Of a stretch of DNA of 64,000 nt, positions 55,794-64,000 are shown piece by piece; position 1 is the first letter of the stretch, and every line of letters starts with the position of its first letter. A program made the position numbers and the translations under genes. The stretch is taken from positions 1 to 64,000 of the forward strand of contig NZ_SSGF01000022.1 of assembly GCF_008015755.1 (NCBI RefSeq), in the 5' to 3' direction. This stretch comes from Methylophilus sp. (GTDB lineage Bacteria > Pseudomonadota > Gammaproteobacteria > Burkholderiales > Methylophilaceae). Below the pieces are notes generated by a model. It made no database searches, was not told the origin of the DNA, and saw only the letters and a list, made by a program, of their open reading frames with translations.

Positions 55794-56018
55794 TTAATGG
55801 ATATTCAGATAATGCTGAATCACCAGCTTGGCCAGAAAACCGACCATGCCTAAGGTGAGCGCGAGAAACAGCGCAAATGTGCCGGTTTTGCCTGCTTTGG
55901 ATTTCCAGGCCAGGTTGCCAACAATAAACACAATAAACAAGATCAGCCCGGCCAGGCCCCAGCTCATGCCAAACTCGGTGAGCTGGGCTTCATTCATGCC
56001 AAAAACGGTGGTTTCCAT
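55794..56018 (-). CDS. DUF2788 family small membrane protein
   Basis: A 74-residue protein with two membrane segments (about residues 20-38 and 48-68). I recognise the DUF2788 family by MNEAQLTEFGMSWGLAGL. The function is unknown. It lies 24 bases after slmA on the same strand. An ATG seven codons in (55997) is an alternative start. Confidence 0.72.
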   Translation of the reverse strand: METTVFGMNEAQLTEFGMSWGLAGLILFIVFIVGNLAWKSKAGKTGTFALFLALTLGMVGFLAKLVIQHYLNIH

Positions 56019-56042
56019 CGATTAAAACTTTCTACATCTCTT

Positions 56043-56636
56043 TTATTGCAAGCAGCCGGTGATCAGTTGTGTGACATGCTGCTCAAGGTTGTCACTGGGT
56101 TTGCGTTTAAATCCGCTTTTGGCAAAAGCATGCCAGCGGCCAAGCACAAAGCTGATCATGGTGTTGGCGGCGATGCCAGCATCGGTGATTTTATTGCCTT
56201 GTGCCTCAGCAATGCGTAATGACTGTTTGAGGCTGGCTTCCAAGCGATCCAGCAACTGGTTAATGCGCGCCTGCAGGGCATCGTCTTCGTTGACCAGCGC
56301 ATCGCCTATCAGGACGCGGGACATGCCTGGGTTGCGCTCGGCAAACTTGAGCATGGTTTGCAGCATAAGCTGTACTTGTTTGAGGCCGTCGGTTTCGTCA
56401 GTGGTGATTTTGTTCATCACACCAAACAGCGCGCCTTCAATAAACTCAATCAGGCCTTCAAACATTTTGGCTTTGTTGGCAAAGTGGCGGTATAAGGCCG
56501 CTTCGGAGACATCCAGCTTGGCTGCCAGCGCGGCAGTGGTGATTTTTTCACCACGCGGCGTTTGCAGCATGCCTGCCAGGGTTTCCAGAATTTGCTGTTT
56601 GCGGTTTGCGCGTGCTTCTTTATTGATGGTTGCCAT
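56043..56636 (-). CDS. slmA: Nucleoid occlusion factor SlmA (TetR family)
   Basis: A 197-residue TetR-type DNA-binding protein. The helix-turn-helix (ITTAALAAKLDVSEAALYRHFANKAKMFEGL) spans about residues 36-66. The sequence matches SlmA, which binds sites across the chromosome and blocks FtsZ ring formation over unsegregated DNA. AGGA precedes the ATG. It lies in the argA-argB side of the window, about 7 kb from the dcw cluster. Confidence 0.87.
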   Translation of the reverse strand: MATINKEARANRKQQILETLAGMLQTPRGEKITTAALAAKLDVSEAALYRHFANKAKMFEGLIEFIEGALFGVMNKITTDETDGLKQVQLMLQTMLKFAERNPGMSRVLIGDALVNEDDALQARINQLLDRLEASLKQSLRIAEAQGNKITDAGIAANTMISFVLGRWHAFAKSGFKRKPSDNLEQHVTQLITGCLQ

Positions 56637-56701
56637 TGTGATTTCCTAGACCAAACCCATGTGAGTGTTGTTATTTTGGCAGGTATTTTAACCGCATTCG
56701 C

Positions 56702-57364
56702 TCAGCTCGGGAATGTATGTGGCGCTTTTTTCAATGCACTGTGAGTGAGCGCCAACACATGCGGCAACCTATATTGCACAAAGTTTGGTTTATGCAGGCG
56801 ACGGCTGATCCATACCGTACGCATACCCAAACGCTTGGCGGTCATCAGGGCAGGCAGGCTGTCTTCAAACAAGGTGCAATCTGCTGCCCGGCAACGCAAT
56901 TGCCGTAATAGCAGTTGAAACCCGCGCACGCTGGGTTTGGCATGAAAACGGCTAGACTCGACGCTAAACACCAGTGAAAAACAATCGGCGATGCCCAGTA
57001 CCTCCAGCACGCGCAAGGCATACACGCGTGGGGCGTTGGTAAACACACATTTACGGCCTGGCAGGGCTTTGAGCAGTTGCCGCAACTGCTTGGTGGTTTG
57101 CACCATGTCGTCGGTTAAAAAGGCGTGTGTCTCGGCCAAAAAATGGTGTGGATTGATGCCGTGGTGGCGCATCAAGCCCTTGAGGGTTGCGCCGTAAATG
57201 CGCCAGTAATGCTGGCGCAGTGAACAGGCAGCAGGCTCTTCAAGCTGTAAATGGGTTTGGATATATTGCGTCATTGCCCGGTTCATCACCGGGAAGATGT
57301 GCGCGGAGGCGTTATGCAGTGTGTCGTCGAGGTCAAAAATCCACACCTGTTGGCGTCGCGGCAT
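56702..57364 (-). CDS. Pyrimidine 5'-nucleotidase-like HAD hydrolase
   Basis: A 220-residue HAD-superfamily phosphatase. The nucleophile motif is WIFDLDDTLHNA (Asp at residues 11 and 13). A helical cap follows, with KCVFTNAPRVYALRVLEVLG as motif II and LFEDSLPALMTAKRLGM as motif IV. Relatives (SDT1/YjjG-like) dephosphorylate pyrimidine nucleotides. It starts 4 bases after the GST stop; an overlapping ATG at 57379 is also possible. A longer frame to 57586 runs through the GST gene and is rejected. Confidence 0.84.
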   Translation of the reverse strand: MPRRQQVWIFDLDDTLHNASAHIFPVMNRAMTQYIQTHLQLEEPAACSLRQHYWRIYGATLKGLMRHHGINPHHFLAETHAFLTDDMVQTTKQLRQLLKALPGRKCVFTNAPRVYALRVLEVLGIADCFSLVFSVESSRFHAKPSVRGFQLLLRQLRCRAADCTLFEDSLPALMTAKRLGMRTVWISRRLHKPNFVQYRLPHVLALTHSALKKAPHTFPS

Positions 57365-57368
57365 TGAA

Positions 57369-57986
57369 TCAGGCCGCATCGACGCGTTGCTTGGCCGGAC
57401 GCTGCAAGGCAACGCGCAGATAGTCGCTGAACACTGGGCGCGGGGCGATGGTTTTCGTGTAGTACATATCCATTTGCAAGTGTGAGGCCAGATAAATATC
57501 GGCGGCGGTAAATTGCTCGCCGCATAAAAACGGCTGCTGCTGCAAATGCGCTGCCAGCGTATCGATGGTGAGCGCCAGTGAGCCAAAGCCGAGAAATCCT
57601 GTGGCTGGCGTGCCCATGCGCGTGGTTTCCGGCGTTTTCCAATCCATCAGTGCGGCGGTGGTCGCTGCCTCTAGCGGGCCAGCCACAAAAAATAGCCAGC
57701 GGAAAAAAGCCGCCCGCGCAGCCGTGCCACCAGCCGGAATGAAGCCTTTGTCGGCAAAGGTGTCGGCCAAATAGGTGAGGATAGCGGCCGTTTCAGTTAC
57801 CACTGCGTCGCCATGCGTTAACGCTGGCAGTTTGCCCATGGGGTTGATGGCCAGAAACGCCTCCGATTGCAGTGTCGGGCCCAGCGCCAGCCACTCTACG
57901 CGATAGGGCACTGCGAGCTCTTCGAGCAACCAGTGCACAGCACGGCCACGAGTGCGCTTATGGCTATAAAGAACGATCTCTGCCAT
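57369..57986 (-). CDS. Glutathione S-transferase family protein
   Basis: A 205-residue protein with an N-terminal thioredoxin-like domain and a C-terminal helical domain. LYSHKRTRGRAVHWLLEEL and NPMGKLPALTHGDAVVTETAAI show the glutathione site, with the cis-Pro and Glu-Thr. The likely catalytic residue is Ser or Thr near position 8-11. The substrate is unknown. The ATG at 57986 is preferred to the GTG one codon upstream. Confidence 0.88.
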   Translation of the reverse strand: MAEIVLYSHKRTRGRAVHWLLEELAVPYRVEWLALGPTLQSEAFLAINPMGKLPALTHGDAVVTETAAILTYLADTFADKGFIPAGGTAARAAFFRWLFFVAGPLEAATTAALMDWKTPETTRMGTPATGFLGFGSLALTIDTLAAHLQQQPFLCGEQFTAADIYLASHLQMDMYYTKTIAPRPVFSDYLRVALQRPAKQRVDAA

Positions 57987-58041
57987 CACGGATCATGTTG
58001 TCACTGGTTATTTTGCCTGGATCGATATTTTGCTTTGATCC

Positions 58042-58926
<885 letters not shown>

Positions 58927-58992
58927 TCAAACTTTCATTCAATCATCGGGCGATTGCAGTCAATCGGGTACAGGCTGAATTTTAGCCAAAAC

Positions 58993-60561
58993 TCATAACG
59001 GTTTGATGAAAACTTTGGATTTTCTCTGAAAATTGTAGAGTTTTTGTTTCTCGTGCGGCAATTGGTCGACATTTTGCTCGGTAAAGCCGCGTTCGAGAAA
59101 CCAGTGTTCGGTACGTGTGGTCAGGCAAAATAGCCTTTTATAGCCTTTTTGACTAGCCTGCTCCTGGCAATAGTTAAACAATTTATCGCCACGGCCACCA
59201 CCACGATAAGTCGGGTCTATGGCCAGGCAGGCAAATTCCACCATTTTTTCCTGGGCAAACGGATACAGTGCGGCACAACCAATCACCCGGTTGTCGTGCT
59301 CCATGACATAAAAGTAATTGATTTCCATCTCGATGCGCTCGCGTCCGCGCCGCACCAGAATACCTTCATTTTCCAGTGGTTCTATCAGCATCAAAATGCC
59401 GCCAACATCGTCAATATTGGCCTGGCGCATGGTTTCCAGCGGTAGTTCGGTAATCATGGTGCCTATGCCCTGGCGCGTAAAGAGCTCCTGAATAATGGCG
59501 CCATCGATGTGCCGCGAAATCAGGTGCGTTCTCGTTACGCCATGTTCGCAGGCGCGAACAGCGGCAGGTAAGTAATAGTTGACGTCCTCCGAGTAGTGGA
59601 TGGGCTCATCACTCTCTTGCACATTGCGCAGCAGGTTTTTGGCTTTGGCCGAGGTCATTTCACGCAATAACTCGCCGCGCAGGTTTTGTACGCCACCCGA
59701 GTCCATCAAAAAAATCAGTTTTTCAGCATCCAGCGCGCTGGCCGCGCTCACTGCCACGTCTTCCAGCGTTAAGTTAAAGGTTTCACCGGTCGGCGAGTAG
59801 CCCATAGGGGATAACAACACCAATTCGCCGTCATCTAACCGCTTTTGGATGCCAATGGCATCTATCTTGCGTACTTCTCCGGTATGTTGCAGGTCTACGC
59901 CGTCGCGCACCCCTAGCGGTTTGGCGGTGACAAAGTTGCCGCTGGCGACACGGATATCGCTGCCTGCCATCGGCGAATTGGCGATGCCCATAGATAGTAG
60001 CGACTCAATTTCAACGCGGATGGCGCCGTTGGCTTCTTTGACCGCCTCCATGGCGGCATCGTCGGTAATCCGCAGGCCATTGTGTAGTTTGGGTGTCAGG
60101 TTGTCGCGTTTGAGGCGCTGTTCAATTTGCGGACGGGCGCCGTGGACCAGCACTAGCCTGACTTCCAGGCTGGCCAGTAGGTTAAGGTCGTGCGATAGGG
60201 CGACAAATTGCTGCTCGCTGACAACCTCACCGCCAAAGGCAATCACAAACGTGCTGCCGCCAAAGGCATGGATGTACGGCGCTGCTGAGCGAAACCAGTG
60301 CACAAAGTCTTTGCTGTTGGCGCTGGAGAGAATGGCAGGCGGTGTATTGGTCAGCGAGACTGGCGTCAGATTGGCATCGTACAAGCGGCCCGGTGTGGTA
60401 TTTAATGCCTGCGCTGCGGCACGCAGCAGGGTCTCAGAGATGCCGATTTCACCGCGTTCAATACGTGACAAATTACTCGCATCTGTGCCCATGCGGGCAG
60501 CGAGTTGTTGTAAGGTTAAATTTTGCGATTTACGCAAATCTCTAATGTTTAATCCAAGCAT
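58993..60561 (-). CDS. argA: XRE-type HTH fused to N-acetylglutamate synthase
   Basis: A 522-residue fusion, about 80 residues longer than ordinary ArgA. Residues 6-60 form a complete Cro/C1-type helix-turn-helix: LTLQQLAARMG, then TDASNLSRIERGE, then a final helix ending at GRLYD. A linker (about 62-84) leads to a full ArgA: the amino acid kinase-like domain (about 85-360, starting DFVHWFRSAAPYIHAF) and a GNAT acetyltransferase domain (about 375-515) with the acetyl-CoA loop YRGGGRGDKLF. The enzyme acetylates glutamate from acetyl-CoA and is normally inhibited by arginine. No stop or frameshift lies between the parts. The HTH suggests a DNA-binding, possibly arginine-sensing regulator; this is inference. 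Confidence 0.93.
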   Translation of the reverse strand: MLGLNIRDLRKSQNLTLQQLAARMGTDASNLSRIERGEIGISETLLRAAAQALNTTPGRLYDANLTPVSLTNTPPAILSSANSKDFVHWFRSAAPYIHAFGGSTFVIAFGGEVVSEQQFVALSHDLNLLASLEVRLVLVHGARPQIEQRLKRDNLTPKLHNGLRITDDAAMEAVKEANGAIRVEIESLLSMGIANSPMAGSDIRVASGNFVTAKPLGVRDGVDLQHTGEVRKIDAIGIQKRLDDGELVLLSPMGYSPTGETFNLTLEDVAVSAASALDAEKLIFLMDSGGVQNLRGELLREMTSAKAKNLLRNVQESDEPIHYSEDVNYYLPAAVRACEHGVTRTHLISRHIDGAIIQELFTRQGIGTMITELPLETMRQANIDDVGGILMLIEPLENEGILVRRGRERIEMEINYFYVMEHDNRVIGCAALYPFAQEKMVEFACLAIDPTYRGGGRGDKLFNYCQEQASQKGYKRLFCLTTRTEHWFLERGFTEQNVDQLPHEKQKLYNFQRKSKVFIKPL

Positions 60562-60590
60562 TGGTCGTTTTATTAAGTTTAATATGCAAA

Positions 60591-60619
60591 ATAATAATTA
60601 AAAATGGTTTTAATTGCAA
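60591..60619 (-). promoter_or_regulatory. Promoter of argA with a palindrome in the spacer
   Basis: On the minus strand TTGCAA (-35, 60614-60619) and TATTAT (-10, 60591-60596) are exactly 17 bases apart. The perfect palindrome AATTAAAA / TTTTAATT with a 4-base centre spans 60596-60615, so it fills the spacer and touches both boxes. Near-identical TGCAAA(A)TAATAA blocks (60585-60597 and 60615-60626) flank it as direct repeats 30 bases apart. This is the layout of a repressor operator; the HTH of the downstream gene product is an obvious candidate. Confidence 0.6.
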
Positions 60620-60660
60620 ATAATAAGGTTTTTATGATTTTTGTAGGGGTCTGCATAGAC

Positions 60661-60690
60661 AAAAAAATGACGGCAATCGCCGTCATATAA
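60661..60690 (-). terminator. Intrinsic terminator of cfa
   Basis: On the minus strand the 8-bp stem ATGACGGC / GCCGTCAT with a 4-base loop is followed by seven T. It lies 35 bases after the cfa stop and separates cfa from the argA promoter. Confidence 0.87.
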
Positions 60691-60720
60691 GGTCAGAGAA
60701 CACAGAGGACTACGTCAACA

Positions 60721-61893
60721 TCAACTTACTGGCAGCGGGCGCATTGAGCGATACACACGGTTGCTCTGCCGTTTGCTCAATACCAGCTGCCAGAGTTGCC
60801 CTTGCCGAGCGCGGAAATAACCTGCGCAACACATCAGGTAGTATTTCCACATCCGGTAAAAACTTTCATCATATTTAAATTGTAACTCTGGCCAGGCCCG
60901 ATTGAATTTATCCCACCAGGCCATCAGCGTGCGGTCATAATCAGGGCCAAAATTGTGCCAGTCTTCAATCAGGAATTTTTGCTCAATTGCCTGCGTGATT
61001 TCGCTGGCCGAAGGGACTTTGCCATTGGGGAAAATGTGGCGATCGATCCAGGCGTCGGTATGCAAGGCGGTTTTATGGTTGCCGATGGTATGCAGTAAAA
61101 ACAGGCCGTTATCTTTGAGCAGGCGGTGTGCTGTTGCAAAATATATGGCATAGTTTTTTTGCCCGACATGCTCAAACATGCCGACGGATACAATTTTGTC
61201 GAATTGGCCATGCAGGTCGCGGTAATCCTTGAGCTGAATATCTACCGGTAATTCGGCGCAGCGTTCTTTGGCCACGGTTTGTTGCTCAACCGAGACGGTG
61301 ATACCCACGACCTGTACGCCGTAGTGCTTGGCCATATGTCTGGCCAGGCCGCCCCAGCCGCAACCGATTTCAAGTACGCGGTCACCTGGTTGCAAGTCCA
61401 GCTTGCGGCAAATCATGTCCAGCTTGTTAAACTGGGCTTCTTCTAGCGTGCTGGCATGCTGCCAGTAGCCGCAGGAATAGCTCATGCTGCTGTCTAGCAT
61501 GGCTTCAAACACGTCGTTACCAATATCGTAATGTTGTTGCGCGACCTGGTAGGCGCGGTGCGGCGCTTGCAAGTTAAACAGGCTATGGCGAATGACCTCA
61601 CCCAGCAAGGTGAGCTTGGCCATGCCGCCCATTTTTTCATCAATATCAGCGCGCATCACGCGGTGAAAAAACTCATCCAGCCGTTTGCAGTCCCAGCGGC
61701 CTTCAATAAAAGCCTGCCCCAATCCCAACGTGCCCTTGGTCAACACATCGCGGTAAACACTTTCTTCATAGACCTGGATATCCCACGGCGCATGGCCATT
61801 AATAGTCACGCCCGTTGCGGCCAGCAGGCGGGTCAGAGTCTCGGGTGGCGCAGGCTGCTGCGCAAGCGGGTGGTGGATCGTGGTTTTCGGCAT
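60721..61893 (-). CDS. cfa: Cyclopropane-fatty-acyl-phospholipid synthase
   Basis: A 390-residue SAM-dependent enzyme that converts double bonds of membrane lipids to cyclopropane rings. The SAM-binding motif VLEIGCGWGGLA is near residue 171, HYDIGNDVFEAMLD near 122 and VSVGMFEHVG near 233. The C-terminal domain with YYLMCCAGYFRARQGQLWQLVL is intact. It is a single gene with its own terminator. Confidence 0.95.
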   Translation of the reverse strand: MPKTTIHHPLAQQPAPPETLTRLLAATGVTINGHAPWDIQVYEESVYRDVLTKGTLGLGQAFIEGRWDCKRLDEFFHRVMRADIDEKMGGMAKLTLLGEVIRHSLFNLQAPHRAYQVAQQHYDIGNDVFEAMLDSSMSYSCGYWQHASTLEEAQFNKLDMICRKLDLQPGDRVLEIGCGWGGLARHMAKHYGVQVVGITVSVEQQTVAKERCAELPVDIQLKDYRDLHGQFDKIVSVGMFEHVGQKNYAIYFATAHRLLKDNGLFLLHTIGNHKTALHTDAWIDRHIFPNGKVPSASEITQAIEQKFLIEDWHNFGPDYDRTLMAWWDKFNRAWPELQFKYDESFYRMWKYYLMCCAGYFRARQGQLWQLVLSKRQSNRVYRSMRPLPVS

Positions 61894-62065
61894 AATCGTC
61901 TGATAATCCCAAATAACACAAAACGAAAGAATGACGGCTTAACAGCATCTTAAAAAGAGTCGATGTTGCTGACAACTCGTCATATGACGTATGACAGCAT
62001 GCAGCATAAAAATTCACACGGATTGCGTGATTTTAGGGAGTTGGCTGAGAGATAACAGGCCGCTT

Positions 62066-62995
62066 TTATGGCTGCAAGAGGGCAAACCAGAGTGATAAGC
62101 TGCCCATACTAAGCAAGGTGCTCAGAAATACCGCTGCGGCGTATAAGGCGCCATCTAGCCGATAGCGTTCGCAAATCACAATGCCAAACACCATGGTGGG
62201 CATAGCTGCCAGCAGTACGCAGGCAGTGAGTTGATAGCCATACAGGCCGAGCGCGATGGCAGTATATCGCGCCGCCAATGGTGCAATCAGTAAACCAATC
62301 ACGCACACAGGCAGCAGCAAAGGAATCAATTTGAGTTTAAAAGTATCCCAGCGGATGCTCATGCCTAGCGCAATCAGCATCAGCGGCACCACACCACCGG
62401 CCAAGGTATGTAGCGCGTGGCCGATCATGATAGGCTGCGGAGTGTGGCTGAGGTTGAGCAGGGTGGCTAGCAACAGTGCCCACAACGGTGGCACTTTTAA
62501 TAATTCTTTTACTGGGTGTGTTTGATGCTCAGACTGGCCATAGCTTTGTGCCATCAGCATACCCAGTGTTAGCAGCACTGGTGTGCAGGCAAACAGGTCA
62601 AACTTGAGCACGATTTCGTGTGTCCAGTCGCCCAGCACTTCGCTGGTGACCGGCAGGCCAAGATAGGTGGCGTTAGGAAACGTGGCTGCCAGCATCAATG
62701 CGCCTTGTTGGGAGCGTGAAATAGTCACCACGCGCTGCAACAGTTGCAGCGTCAGCCACATGCATAAAGCCGCAACTGACAGGCGACTGAGCGCAGTCAT
62801 GGCAAAGGCGAGGGTGCTGGCGTCAAACGGTGCCTGCCATAAAATATCCAGCACCAGCGCTGGCAGCAGGATATAAAACACTAGGTCTGTCAGCGCGCGC
62901 CGGTGCGACAACGCCGACATATGCCCAGGCGCCAGGCGCTGCCAGAGCATCCCCGCGGCGATCAATAGCGCCATTTGCAACATCACTGCGAGCAT
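62066..62995 (-). CDS. AEC-family (auxin efflux carrier-like) transporter
   Basis: A 309-residue membrane protein with about ten hydrophobic segments in two inverted halves. FPNATYLGLPVTSEVLG near residue 110 and LAAMPTMVFGIVI near 263 fit the AEC/BASS-type fold. Bacterial relatives export or import small organic acids such as malonate or malate. The substrate is not predictable. It lies 7 bases after the DUF1348 gene and is probably in one transcript with it and rsmE. Confidence 0.82.
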   Translation of the reverse strand: MLAVMLQMALLIAAGMLWQRLAPGHMSALSHRRALTDLVFYILLPALVLDILWQAPFDASTLAFAMTALSRLSVAALCMWLTLQLLQRVVTISRSQQGALMLAATFPNATYLGLPVTSEVLGDWTHEIVLKFDLFACTPVLLTLGMLMAQSYGQSEHQTHPVKELLKVPPLWALLLATLLNLSHTPQPIMIGHALHTLAGGVVPLMLIALGMSIRWDTFKLKLIPLLLPVCVIGLLIAPLAARYTAIALGLYGYQLTACVLLAAMPTMVFGIVICERYRLDGALYAAAVFLSTLLSMGSLSLWFALLQP

Positions 62996-63002
62996 GCGTG
63001 GC

Positions 63003-63470
63003 TTACAATCCTAAGTCGCTCAGCCCAGCATGGTCATCCGGGCGTCTGCCCAGTGGCCAGAAAAATTTGCGGTCTGTTTCTTTGATGGGGAGGTCGTTAA
63101 TGCTGGCATGGCGCTGCATCATGAGGCCGGCCTCATTAAACAGCCAGTTTTCATTGCCGTAGCTGCGATACCACTGGCCGGCATCGTCGTGCCATTCGTA
63201 AGCAAAACGCACGGCAATTTTATTGTCTAGAAAAGCCCAGATTTCTTTAATTAAACGGTAATCCAGCTCGCGCGCCCATTTGCGTGATAAAAATCCATGC
63301 ACTGCTTGGCGGCCCACAGGAAACTCGGCGCGGTTACGCCAAATGGTGTCTTCGGTATAGACCTGAATCACGCGGTCTGGGTCATGGCTGTTCCAGGCAT
63401 CTTCTGCCAGGCGCACTTTCTGGATGGCAGTTTCTAAAGTAAATGGCGGTAACGGTGGACGGGTTTCCAT
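63003..63470 (-). CDS. DUF1348 family protein (NTF2-like fold)
   Basis: A 155-residue cytoplasmic protein of the DUF1348 family, related to the SnoaL/NTF2-like fold. [27 protein letters not shown] and [23 protein letters not shown] are characteristic. No enzyme activity is established. The ATG at 63470 has GGAG seven bases upstream, which excludes a longer frame to 63530 that would overlap rsmE. Confidence 0.85.
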   Translation of the reverse strand: METRPPLPPFTLETAIQKVRLAEDAWNSHDPDRVIQVYTEDTIWRNRAEFPVGRQAVHGFLSRKWARELDYRLIKEIWAFLDNKIAVRFAYEWHDDAGQWYRSYGNENWLFNEAGLMMQRHASINDLPIKETDRKFFWPLGRRPDDHAGLSDLGL

Positions 63471-63495
63471 CAGGTAACTCCTTTGGCTAGCGAAT

Positions 63496-64000
63496 TTAAA
63501 AATCGCCCCACAGCGACTGCATGCTCGCAATGGCTGTGAGCGCGGCGGTTTCGGTGCGTAAAATTCTGGGGCCGAGGACGATCGATTGAAAGTGGTGTTG
63601 TGTGGCGAGTTCGATTTCAGCCGAGCTTAGGCCGCCTTCCGGGCCAATCAACAACTGAATGGCGCTCGCTGGTTTGCTTAAAGCGGCCAGCCGTTTGGCG
63701 CCAATCGGGTTCAGTAATAAATTCAGGTCATTCGGACTTGCGTGCTGGCTAAGCCATTGCGCCAGCGTGAGTGGTGCATGCACGGTGGGCACCACCGCGC
63801 GGCCGCTTTGTTCACAGGCGGCAATGGCGACGCCTTGCCAGTGTTCAGTGCGTTTTTCGGCACGGTCGCCCGTTAACTTGGTGACGCAGCGCTCGGTGCT
63901 GAGCGGATAAATCTCCGTCACGCCGAGTTCGACGGCTTTCTGGATGGTGTAATCCATGCGGTCGCCGCTGGAAATCCCTTGCAGCAATCGAATCGCAAGT
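63496..64000 (-). CDS. rsmE: 16S rRNA m3U1498 methyltransferase RsmE (C-terminal part, 5' truncated)
   Basis: The frame is open to the window edge, so the N-terminal PUA-like domain is missing; 167 residues of the SPOUT domain are visible of a protein usually near 245. [34 protein letters not shown] and [16 protein letters not shown] contain the knot and SAM-binding loop. The enzyme methylates N3 of U1498 in 16S rRNA. It ends 25 bases before the DUF1348 gene. Confidence 0.95.
   Translation of the reverse strand, partial: LAIRLLQGISSGDRMDYTIQKAVELGVTEIYPLSTERCVTKLTGDRAEKRTEHWQGVAIAACEQSGRAVVPTVHAPLTLAQWLSQHASPNDLNLLLNPIGAKRLAALSKPASAIQLLIGPEGGLSSAEIELATQHHFQSIVLGPRILRTETAALTAIASMQSLWGDF

Noticed and set aside
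56059-56649. 196-codon plus-strand frame
   Set aside because: Antisense shadow of slmA with no recognisable motif.
57365-57586. N-terminal extension of the HAD phosphatase frame
   Set aside because: It overlaps the C-terminal part of the glutathione S-transferase gene; the HAD motif begins just after the ATG at 57364.
59849-60601. 250-codon plus-strand frame
   Set aside because: Antisense shadow of argA; Ser/Arg-rich composition follows from codon usage of the real gene.

Overview
The window looks like the chromosome of a methanol-oxidising betaproteobacterium, most likely a member of the Methylophilaceae (Methylophilus or a close relative). The reasons are a lanthanide-type methanol dehydrogenase (XoxF) with its partners at the left edge, a soluble NAD-dependent formate dehydrogenase (Fds) operon beside molybdenum-cofactor genes, and an intact mraZ-to-lpxC division and cell-wall cluster with betaproteobacterial neighbours (slt, an NDUFA9-like protein, cca). 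The family assignment is inferred from gene content; there is no 16S rRNA here. Gene density is high. I see no insertion sequence, prophage, CRISPR array, tRNA or rRNA.

Left part (1-10376): the end of xoxF, then xoxJ, two very similar cytochrome c-L genes (the second encodes a predicted lipoprotein) and a type II NADH dehydrogenase, separated by intrinsic terminators. On the minus strand follow bcp-phoH2-lplT and tonB with an orphan sensor kinase. Next (10466-19588) moaA-mobA-moeA diverge from fdsG-fdsB-fdsA-fdhD-fdsD, so cofactor synthesis sits beside its likely consumer. XoxF oxidises methanol, Fds turns the resulting formate into NADH and CO2, and Ndh can reoxidise NADH.

Middle part (19656-31347): housekeeping genes: a GT-C type membrane glycosyltransferase, rpmE, rho, trxA, a TlpA-like protein, DUF3579, dolP, yraN, rsmI, pyrC, an EF-hand/BON protein, ung, the RNase P RNA, a 7TM diguanylate cyclase and a membrane-anchored glutaredoxin. 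The dcw cluster (31680-50222) is complete and collinear: mraZ, rsmH, ftsL, ftsI, murE, murF, mraY, murD, ftsW, murG, murC, murB, ddlB, ftsQ, ftsA, ftsZ, lpxC. Many of its genes overlap by 1-4 bases.

Right part (50242-64000): a small membrane protein, slt, the NDUFA9-like gene and cca. Then on the minus strand come a PAS-GGDEF protein, DUF2788, slmA, a pyrimidine 5'-nucleotidase, a glutathione S-transferase, argB, argA, cfa, an AEC-type transporter, a DUF1348 protein and the C-terminal part of rsmE.

The most unusual items are: (1) an N-acetylglutamate synthase with an N-terminal XRE-type helix-turn-helix domain, whose own promoter carries a perfect palindrome across the -35/-10 spacer; (2) tandem, nearly identical cytochrome c-L genes, one periplasmic and one predicted lipoprotein, with a large hairpin in the leader; (3) an mraZ promoter embedded in an intrinsic terminator; (4) an exported EF-hand/BON fusion.
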